From Uranotaenia lowii (lineage: Eukaryota; Arthropoda; Insecta; Diptera; Culicidae): DNA of 64,000 nucleotides. Below are positions 55,501 through 64,000 of the stretch, piece by piece (the stretch's first letter is position 1; every line of letters begins with the position of its first letter). The position numbers were made by a program, and so were the translations under genes. A model generated the notes under the pieces. It was not told the DNA's origin, made no database searches, and worked only from the letters and a program-made list of their open reading frames with translations. The DNA lies in the NCBI RefSeq assembly GCF_029784155.1, contig NC_073692.1:430757324-430821323 (forward strand), in the 5' to 3' direction.

Positions 55501-56064
55501 AAAGCTACATTTATCTTCTCGTTTTTGGATTGATTTTTTTCGGTGATTCAATGAATTAACTGCCGTGTAGTTTACGTTTCGGTTTACTTATTTTATTTCA
55601 ACCATCTTCAGAACTAATTTTATAAAAAATACAGTTAACATCCAACAGGACACAAAAGGCATCTCGAGCGTGTACAACGGACTGTGAAAAAAGCTGCGGG
55701 AAAAAGAGGAAATGAAACTACATCGCAAAACGGAACACATTCAGTCGACAGCTAGCCGCAGCAGCAGCAGCATCAACAGTGACTAGAAAAAATCAATGTG
55801 ACCGCCCCAGCGGGTGTAAAAAAGCTATTAGTGTAAGCGAAAGATAGTAGATAGGAAAGATGAGAAAGTTTATATTAATTAATTAAAACATTTTTTTTCC
55901 GTTTATTTTTTATAAAATTAGTTCTGAAGATGGTTGAAATAAAATAAGTAAACCGAAACGTAAACTACACGGCAGTTAATTCATTGAATCACCGAAAAAA
56001 ATCAATCCAAAAACGAGAAGATAACAACAACGGTGACTTAAACATTTAAAGAAAGCTACATTTA
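55501..56064 (+). mobile_element. Foldback element 3: 121-bp arms, 30-nt tail, 13-bp TSD
   Basis: The order is: direct repeat AAAGCTACATTTA (55501-55513); left arm 55511-55631; loop 55632-55903; right arm 55904-56024; tail to 56051 (about 30 nt, with AACGGTGACTTAAACATTTA); direct repeat (56052-56064). The arms look almost identical. The outer arm has TTTTTGG...TTTCGGTGA, similar to TTTTTYGGCATWTCGGYGA in the other two elements. The tail CGGTGACTTAAACATTTAA resembles the arm word CGGTGATTCAATGAATTAA. Each arm carries a hammerhead-like core (see 55924-55958). The 272-bp loop has a different texture, with CAG repeats, and looks like inserted or captured DNA. Layout and ribozyme motif suggest inverted Penelope-type terminal repeats; no RT or GIY-YIG frame is present. 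Confidence 0.8.
55924..55958 (+). ncRNA. Hammerhead-ribozyme-like core
   Basis: CTGAAGA (55924-55930) fits the CUGANGA core strand. GGTT (55932-55935) can pair with AACC (55951-55954) as stem II, and GAAA (55955-55958), followed by CGT, is the second core strand. CTGANGA...GAAACGT is the arrangement seen in hammerheads of Penelope-like elements. Stem III (a possible CGT/ACG pairing) and stem I are weak, and the expected cleavage dinucleotide is not clear. A mirror copy lies on the minus strand of the left arm (about 55577-55611). Confidence 0.4.
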
Positions 56065-57534
56065 ATAAAACTTGTACATGAAAAAACTGGAAATGGATCT
56101 ATTTTTTGAAAAATTATCAATTTGGTCGCGTCAGAAATTCTTGTTCCATGTGTTTTTCGATCTGAAATGGCTATTGACAGTTAGGTCTATAACTTCCCAC
56201 CATTCTGGTTTCCTTTTCGAAAAAATAAAATGATGCAGCAGAAAAGAAGACATATTTATAAAACACGTCCGAAGGCGTGGTTTGGAAAAAAGAACAAGAA
56301 ATCAACAAAGAGGTTAAATAGTTGCAACCGAAAAAGTACTGAAACTCAGTTATTTGGCTTATGTGGTTATGCAATTTTTGGAGAAAAAATTTGTTCTTAA
56401 ACTATAAAATTATTCCAAGAACTAAGGTGGTATGTAATCATAAGACTAAACTGCTGTCCATTTTTTAGCGAAAATTTGGGTTTAGGAGGATTACCACTAA
56501 ATAAGTCCTACGCTTCTGAAGCTTGAAGTACCTCTTGGAAAACTTATCATCCCAATGAAAATATTCCCGCAATTTGATTGAGAAATAATTATTACGGAGT
56601 GCAAAATTTTGAAAATTTAATGGTATACCGACTAGGAAAAGTTCTAAATTTTTATGAAGAAGGAGCGTGGAATGGTGCTTAAACGGAATAGCGCATGGCA
56701 CCCTTCCAAATAAACGGATTTAAAATCAAATTCAAATCCAATCGAGCGTGTTCGTAGATTTTTAACGGGGTTTTCCAGCTTAGGGGGGGTGATCACACCA
56801 ATCAAGCCTCCCCCCATAGGACCGCGCATGCTGATAGAATTCTTTAAGAGAACCATGCAGTAATTTTTCTGTAAAAAAAAACAACAAGGGACAAATATAA
56901 GTAACCGTATGAGAAAAAAAGATAAATTCATCAAAAATAAAAGGAATACTATCTAATAAATAATATAAAGATTTCAAATAGTAATAACTTTCAAATAAAG
57001 CATCAAGTATGACCACTTTTGGTATTCACGAGTGTATATAAGCGTAGGGACGCCTTATAAGTTATGTTTGTAGGGATGAATTATCCCAGAGAATGAAAAT
57101 CCCGTATATAAAAAAATAAGTTAGGTTTCTGGACAATGTAGATGGAGTACACTCTCAGGCCTCCTAACAGCTTTTTTTCTAGTTGCCTATTATTGCCTTT
57201 ATTTATTGTTCTAAAACCGCCCCTAAAGATGTTCAATGGAGTTGAAATTTGGAGATATTTTAAGGCATTCAAGGATAGTTTACAGTAATGATTCTTGTAC
57301 AAGATAAGCGATTTTCTCTGGTTCAAACCCGTATTGGAAGCAGTTATCACGTGGCAGACCCCATTTCGTTACAGTTGCAGGTTATATTAGGCAGTGATTT
57401 TCAAAGTGGACCCTACCGCCTCTTGGGGGGCGTTGAGAGCCTTCAAGGGGGCAGTGAAAGACCCAGAACTACCAATGTTTGTTGTATTTCTATACAAATC
57501 TGTTCGAAAATAATCTGAGGGGGGCGGTGATCTC
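56065..57534. other. AT-rich DNA, no gene seen
   Basis: Nothing coding. GGGGGGTGATCAC (56785-56797) and GGGGGGCGTTGAGAG (57425-57439) blocks hint at MITE debris without clear ends. Confidence 0.35.
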
Positions 57535-57537
57535 TAA

Positions 57538-58106
57538 GGCTGATGTCATGCTGAAACAACTAGCAACGCAACGCAACGCAACGTTTCAATAAGATTGCGT
57601 TGCATTGCATTGATATGTCATGCTGGCGCGACCTGTCGCTTTGAAATTCCCTTCAAATCATCACTTCTCTACATCTGATGATGCTTTGAATCGTCTCCTT
57701 TCTTTCCGGAGCCATCAAAAACTCATCAAATCACGACCCGGATTGCAAGAATGCCGAAATTTGAACCGACAAAATTCCTTGTTTTTTTTTCCGGAACTAA
57801 GAATTCATGAAAATTTTCTCGGCGATTAAGTTAGTTTTTAGTTTATTATCACAAGTTCGGACAGATCTTCGTACTATTGTGCTTAAAACCCGGATTCACT
57901 GCTTCAAATCGAGAAAAAACAATGTTCCTATTGGATTTCCTACTAGTCGCGCTACTAAACACATTGGCATCAGATTGGTCGCGCTACACAAAGCGACCAG
58001 TATGACAGGTCTGCGCGATTTCCATGGAGATCAAATGAGAGCTGGTTAGTCGTGTGAACGTTGCGTTGTAGGTCGCGTTGCTAGTTGCTTCAGCATGACA
58101 TCAGCC
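57538..58106. mobile_element. 569-bp MITE, GGCTGATGTCATGCTGAA termini, TAA target
   Basis: The terminal inverted repeats GGCTGATGTCATGCTGAA + ACAACTAGCAACGC (57538-57569) and the reverse strand of 58075-58106 differ at one position. TAA on both sides (57535-57537, 58107-58109) is a 3-bp duplication of PIF/Harbinger type. An AACGC tandem (57564-57582) follows the left end. The interior has no transposase. Relatives lie at 46418-46870 and 42780-42830. Confidence 0.85.
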
Positions 58107-58109
58107 TAA

Positions 58110-60335
58110 AATATCGAGATAGGGAGGGTGAATGAAAAAAGTTTCAATAACACTGTGTTAGAAGATGCTCAAAACAATTCGGAATATCGTAAAGTTAAGA
58201 AAATTCATGCATGTTGCATGGCATGTATCTACATGCCTTTTATGCCCTAACTTCTTGCTTTTTTTACTGCCTTTTGTGGATTAAGCCCAATTCTGTTTCT
58301 GAAGTCAGGCAACAAGCTTTCTACACAGTGTATCTGATATTTGATGATGCTTTCTGACTTACAACCTTACCTATTTTTTTTTAAATCGTTAACATAGTAG
58401 CCGCATCAATTAATTTTTCTGATTTCGTTTGGAAATGTTTCAAATGGATTGTTCGACCATCCTATAATATGCCATGCAAATTTTCATTAAGAAAAAACGT
58501 GCAGTTGAGAAAAAGTGCGATCTAAACTATCTAAATCTAAAGCTAAACAATATTCTAATTTATCGCTTAAATTCAGGTTCCAGCGGCAGTTTGCAAAAAA
58601 AATGCTTCGCGTGACATATTTGCGTGGAAAATGAATGCACATGGGTGCGAGTTCCTTCTTTCTACGCAGAACTGTCATATGGCTATGCCATTTCGTCCAG
58701 TAAAAGCTCTAATTATGTATGTTTTGCCAAATTCAGGGCAGTACTCTAACAACATACTGCCTTGCGTTATCCAACCAAATCTGAGCCTCGTCATTTCTTT
58801 GAAAGTTTACCGACTTTTTCATTCTAAGGACATCAACCGTTCGCCAACTGCATCGTTGATATAAGTCCCGAATGACATAAAGATGTTAAATGTCAAAACG
58901 ACTATAATCGAAACCAGAAATAAAACATTGGATAACATGAGGAACCTATATTAAACCATTTTTTTTATTCGAAAATAAACACTAAAAAGACCATTTCCAG
59001 AAAAAAAGTAAAATGATCCAAAAATTACATGGGAAACTCTTAGGTAGAAAGGTAGTACATACCGTGTTCTGAAAATTTCTCAAATACACGAATAATTCAA
59101 GATTCGATGAGATTTGGCTCTAAGCGTTGAATAAAGTGTAGGTATGCATAAAACTGTCGTGCTGATTCCATTCGTCAAAGCTGCTATTTCCGTTTCAAAG
59201 CAAAACTTTGTCTAACTCATGAGCCAACCATTTTTGCACACCCCATCCATTTTGACACCGAGAATTTTATTCCCCTCTAAACGTTGAGTTGAGGAACATC
59301 AAATTACTCTTCCAAGATTTTTCCATGATGGAATGAATGAAACAAAAGTAGGAGTCGAAAAAAGAATATGACAATTCAAGACTGTAAATAGAACCGCGCT
59401 GGTCACTATCTATCTTCCCAGAAGTGGACATTAAAAGCCTGACCCGTGTGGTGGGTGACTGTTATTGTAGGAGTTGATATGTAGAGACATTCGAACCGAG
59501 AAAGAGCACAGCTCCCATTCAGAGCCGTTCACCGGAACTGAGAACGGGGACAACGACGACGACGATAGAAGACAGACGACAGTATTGACACACTTGAGCA
59601 AAGGCAACCTTCAACATTTTGCTTGCTTTTTCACGACTTCTATGTCTTGTTCTTCGTCTTGTGGACCAAGGCGATCGGAATGTGAGGGAAAAATTTTCCA
59701 TAATTTGGTCGATGTGGTGACAGAGTTATGGCCTAACTCTTTAATGAAATAGATATAGTTTTCAACTTCCAGTTACGGTTATGTACATATGTCGTTTCTA
59801 TGAATATTTTGGTAATGTTGGGAACAAGTGGCCACTTACCTGTTTTTACATTGACCTGCACTGTGGTTATTATTGTGTGGAGGAGACACGACGTTTTCCC
59901 GTTTCTATGCCTGCCTGGCTTTTCCGCGACAAGTTTCGGGTTTCTAATCCATTACAACATACATCCACAAACACGGACAGGTAGTATACACAGAAAAACG
60001 GCGCGCGAGGATTTTCACTTTTGTGTTTTTCCTCGTCGTCACTTGGAACGGAAATTTTCGCTCACCGCTAACCAAACTGGCACTGGGTTCTTTCTCCTGT
60101 AGCTTGGAATTTCGCGCGAATGCGTGTGTGTGTGTTGAATTTTCCGAGCGGGTTTTCTTTTAACTTTTTTAGCTTAGATTTTCAAACGACACTCAACAAT
60201 GGTGGTCCACTTCTTTGAGTTTTCGAGCAACCGTTTTTCCTCTCTCGACGTGTTCGATCGCCGGAATGTGAATCCTGAATGTAGGACCTCTGCTGACGGT
60301 TTGCTCTTGTTCTCACTGGTTTTTCCGCTCTCACT
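58110..60335. other. Unique DNA, no gene recognised
   Basis: AT-rich until about 59380, then GC-richer. Frames at 59474-59752 and 59781-60102 have no recognisable domain. Confidence 0.3.
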
Positions 60336-60537
60336 ATGAATGTGTCTTTTTCTTTTCTTCTCGTTAAAGCACTTGGACTAATAGTATTCCGAAGTCCAGA
60401 GGATCCGGCGAGATCGCGCGCCGCTGGTGGTCTTCCAAAATATTTTCAAAGGCCCACCAACGGAAAGGCCCCTTGGTCGTCAAATGGGATCCATCAGGGC
60501 ACCCGGACACTGGCCAACGATTTCGAAATAGCACTTG
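60336..60537 (+). CDS. Candidate exon ending at a strong splice donor
   Basis: The ATG at 60336 opens MNVSFSFLLVKALGLIVF, a hydrophobic stretch that could be a signal peptide. The frame then runs through about 50 mostly polar residues to a consensus donor TTG|GTAAGT (60538-60543). Alternatively, an acceptor-like pyrimidine tract with TTCTCGTTAAAG ends at 60369 and gives an internal exon of 168 bp (60370-60537), open in two frames. The region is GC-richer than the surroundings. No protein family is recognised, and no partner exon can be joined with confidence. It could also be an untranslated 5' exon. Confidence 0.25.
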
Positions 60538-60543
60538 GTAAGT

Positions 60544-62548
60544 ATTTTCTATTCTTCTTCCTCCTCCTGCTCTATGTGAGTAGGGCACACACCACACGTT
60601 CCGGAGCGTTGACGTCGATGTGAGGAAAATCCGCTCTGCAGAAGATGTTGAGAGAGTGAAAATATAACAACTTATTACATAATTTTCATTGAATTCTGGC
60701 ACAGACACAGATACTTTTCGGGGTTTTCACGTTTTTCGTTATCTTTTCCTTTTTGCTTCTTTGGTGCCCTACAAGGGTGGAAAAATTAATTTATCAAATC
60801 CAAACTGTGCAACTAAAATCAACGTCAGCCACTAAATGTCGTCTCTCTGGCAAACTTTTCCAACTACTCTGTGATTTCCCTTTTCCCCTAAAGAAAAGCT
60901 GCGGAGAGAAGGCTGATTAGAGGACCGTTTGGAGGGCGCCTGGCAGAACGAATCGAATCAATCTATTAAAATGGCTATGGAAATGGCAAATTCTGAATAT
61001 ATCTATTAACAGCACACACTAGTTTCACAGTCGCATAGTTTTCCCGATAGCTGGCCACCAAAGACCAAACGGCGGAGCACGAAAGTAAAGCTTCAAAGCA
61101 CACAGGCCACTGGTCGCCAGCGCAGAAATCGATCTTTTTTCGTTCCCTGCCTTATTTCGTTGCTACTCTACTTCCAAGAGGCAAGTTGTTCTTCCCTTCC
61201 CACACTACTTGAATTCGGAAAATGCAACTTTTCACATTATATCACAAACCAGTAGCACTCGTGCCAGGACTTCACAGTTTTTCCAATCCGAAAGAAGTCG
61301 AAGGAAAAAAGGAGAACACTTGAGGGTGTTTTTCTATGACAAATTTTCCTACCCTCCCTCAACAATGTACGAAAGAAATTATTAACTCATTTATTGATCA
61401 CCGAAAATTGCATTCACACACATCGTTTCATGGTCCCTATGGAATAGCCATCAAAAAGGTACCGTAAAAGTACTTTGGCATGAAAATTCCACTGGAACAA
61501 AGCACTACTTCCGCTAAATAATACCCAAAATATGTTGCTAGAGCAAATCCGTCAAGGGAATATCGCTTTTTACCAATTTTTCCACTGCTTGATGGGAAAA
61601 TTTATCAGCACTACAGCACCAGGTCGAGAAAGGAGAAAAAATTTTCCTCCTTGTATCACTCTCAACGCCAATGGACAGAACTCGACTGCAAAAGGTTTTT
61701 CATTTTTCTCGCACTCCTGGTCTAGTTCCAATTGTTGGAAAATGGATCGGCTCTACACACTCACACACCGAAATAATCTCGGTTTGGCATGATGCTCTCA
61801 GCCGCTGTTCCGGCTCTCGCAGGTATCCGCTCGCCAACAGGAAAATTGCCCCAACATCCATCCATTCACCTATCGTATAGGCTCGTCAAAATTTTCCCCC
61901 CGATCCGTGGTGTAGTGTCTTGTATCCTAGAAAGAATTTCCTCTCCCGGGTTTGTTTACATCCGCGCGAATCGCTTCGCTTGAGGAACCAGTTCAGCTGT
62001 CAAAATGACGGAGATTCCTTTCGAATGCATTTATTTTGGGGCACCCTGTGATGATGAGTGTCTCGCACCACTATCTTGCTTTTTCCATCTCGATATCTTT
62101 TCCACTCGACCAGGAAGGAAGTAGTTTTGTGTCATCTCATCAAAGAGCAGCGATACTCCCTCAAACTTGTTTTTGCGATAGGACACATTCCTTTTGGTTT
62201 GAAACTTTCCATTGAATGAATGTCTCAGAATTAAAGAGTTTAAAAAAAATTTAGCACAAATGTTATGTTCTGCAGTCTTTTTTTTAATGAAATAGTGCTC
62301 TTGCTAAAAAGATTTCCAAATTAAGAATTCAAAACGACCCTTTCGTGAGGTTAAGCTGAATCATGTCACTGCATGTTTTCACCTTTTCACCCCACTTTTC
62401 CCTCCCATTCGACCCACCCGCACCAAATGCTTACGAAATTTCAGTAGGGTCTCAAGTAAACAGAGATTCAAAATGATGGTAAAAACCGTAAAAACACCCT
62501 GCTGAAATCCGCTTGGTGGGAGGAGATTCGTTTGAAATATGATCGTAC
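60544..62548. other. GC-richer unique DNA, no gene recognised
   Basis: A (GT)n-like run is at 60123-60134, just upstream. Within this block nothing coding is convincing; it is possibly intronic or regulatory. Confidence 0.3.
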
Positions 62549-62627
62549 CTTTCGGTCACCGGTGTTGTGCTGGTGGCACCGCTATTTTCCGACTGGACAC
62601 CGCTCCGATGCCAACTTGTTCACACAC
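62549..62627 (-). other. Candidate 79-bp exon, minus strand
   Basis: On the minus strand a pyrimidine-rich acceptor, GCCCTTCTGTTGCAG, precedes position 62627, and a donor AAAG|GTACGATC follows 62549. All three frames contain a stop (the best, VCEQVGIGAVSSRKIA, ends with TGA near the donor), so if real it is more likely an untranslated 5' exon than coding. Confidence 0.3.
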
Positions 62628-62629
62628 CT

Positions 62630-64000
62630 GCAACAGAAGGGCAAGCATTGAACACATTAGCACTTGAAAATTCTAACTTCTGCTAACTACTTATGCTGGC
62701 CTTAGTATAAAATTACCTACACCGAACATGAGCTTTTCGATCGGACAAGAAAATTAGTTGTTTGTAGTAACTTTCCAACTTTAACAATCCACTACGGCAA
62801 AGTAACTTTAAACAAAAAACTCAACCACAATCTTCAACACACTGTTCATCCTGCTATTGTGCCATTCGCTTTCTGTGAATCACCAAAAACAAAAAAAAAT
62901 AGATTACTTCACAGCTTTGAAAATCCCCCGCTCAAAAGCACCAAACATGATATGAGATAACACTATCCAATCCGAACTTTAAAACAATATCGAAATCAGC
63001 CACTAACCACATTTAACCAGCCCGTAATTTCCGAGTAAGTACTTTAAGCCACGGCGAGCCAACAAATTATGCAGAATTCGCTTTTAGCAGCGTTGAGAGA
63101 ATGCCGATGCCACAAATCCACGATGAGCGCCACAATAGCTTCGTTCAATCGTAGGTAGAAATTGGATTCTACTGGTTTCTGTCAACTGCTAGTTGTTCAA
63201 TGAGCCAAACCAGTGAAGTCATTGTTCAATGAAGCCAGTTGTAATCGGTCGAAACTAGTTAGAACCGATCCCAGCAGAAGGATTCGTTTCGACCTGGCAT
63301 AAATCGATCGAAGTCAATGTAGAGAATAGGATCAAAGAGAGATGATAATAGTGAATAAATTGAATTTTGATTATTATGAAGAAAAGGATTCAAATTATAT
63401 AATTTAGCGAACACAACTAGATTATCCGTTGTCTGTGAACTGATAAGAAAAATGAAACGGTTCGACAAATCCATAACGAATTTACTAACACCAGTGAATT
63501 CACACATTTCTACTTGATATGTATTGGTGCATTCGAGAGCGGTTTCTTCGAGTGAAAAAAGGAATGGAAGGTAAGAAAGTCAGTTGATAGAATAGAGTTG
63601 AGACAGACGGACGTGCTGTGGACTTCTTCTCGGCATGTTTTGGATTGAACTCGATAGAACTTGGATCCTCCGGACACGACAATGGCGCGGTCAACGCTCT
63701 CAAATAAGGGAAGCTGAAATGTACGGAGGATAAGTGTTTTTTTTAATGAATGTGATCGGACTGCTTGTTTGATGACGCCGACTTTTTGCTGTAGCTTAAG
63801 GTGGAACGAACGGCCTCCATTTTGTTTATTCGCGTGAGTTTCTGGCAAAAGGTGTGAAACAGAGCTAGTGTGTTTGGTGAAAAAGTGATTTTGTAAACGT
63901 GAGTTTTCGGTAAAAGAAGTGGAGCTATTTAAAGTACCTGATTATTCTGAACTTCGCATCCGCATCTGACAGGCTCTGAGCGGCCGTTAGAGAAAAAAAG
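62630..64000. other. Unique DNA, no gene recognised
   Basis: Minus-strand frames at 63259-63507 and 63510-63848 have no recognisable domain. The right end (63760-63960) is rich in GTG/GTGAAA words, reminiscent of insect 5' UTRs, but nothing decides this. Confidence 0.3.

Overview
This 64 kb window looks like non-coding, transposon-rich nuclear DNA of an insect, most likely a culicine mosquito (Aedes or Culex type). The reasons are an AT-rich background, no bacterial-style gene packing, no recognisable host protein gene, an RTE-clade non-LTR retrotransposon, relics of Tc1/mariner elements including the DD37E-like type known from mosquitoes, and many short inverted-repeat elements (MITEs). It could be a long intron or a gene desert. 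The species assignment is inference. Most open frames in the window are random, or are produced by tandem repeats.

Layout. 1-5.4 kb: AT-rich DNA with a diverged 0.5 kb inverted repeat, interrupted by a 1.2 kb insertion between 24-bp direct repeats. 5.4-8 kb: unique DNA. 8.0-10.5 kb: a 2.45 kb insertion between 26-bp direct repeats, ending in a (TAAGC)n tail. 10.8-13.35 kb: a 9-bp-period T-rich satellite with a higher-order duplication. 13.4-18.5 kb: unique DNA with a tRNA-like relic. 18.6-22.6 kb: an inverted-repeat element hit by an RTE retrotransposon (19100-22063, 13-bp target duplication, uninterrupted endonuclease/reverse transcriptase frame) and by a small MITE. 23.4-24.4 kb: another MITE. 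26.64-27.59 kb: 68 perfect copies of a 14-bp repeat. 27.8-28.6 kb: a near-perfect 318-bp-arm foldback element. 29.3-36 kb: a short perfect hairpin, an inverted repeat, a dead jockey/I-type reverse transcriptase and an 0.84 kb MITE. 36-46 kb: mostly unique DNA with a SINE-like tRNA head, TTACGTAAC MITEs, a second foldback element and a mariner fragment. 46.4-51.2 kb: a cluster of transposon relics (MITE pieces, two DD37E-like transposase pseudogenes, repeated LTR-like segments). 55.5-56.1 kb: a third foldback element. 57.5-58.1 kb: a 569-bp MITE with TAA target duplications. 58-64 kb: GC-richer unique DNA with two splice-bounded exon candidates.

The most interesting signal is a family of three foldback elements (27816-28583, 41934-42355, 55501-56064). 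Each has the same plan: an 11-13 bp direct repeat, an arm, a loop, the inverted arm, a 30-33 nt tail containing CGGYGR, then the direct repeat again. The outer arm ends of two are clearly related. The third carries a hammerhead-ribozyme-like core in each arm. This plan resembles inverted terminal repeats of Penelope-like elements, but no reverse transcriptase is present, so they would be non-autonomous and mobilised in trans.
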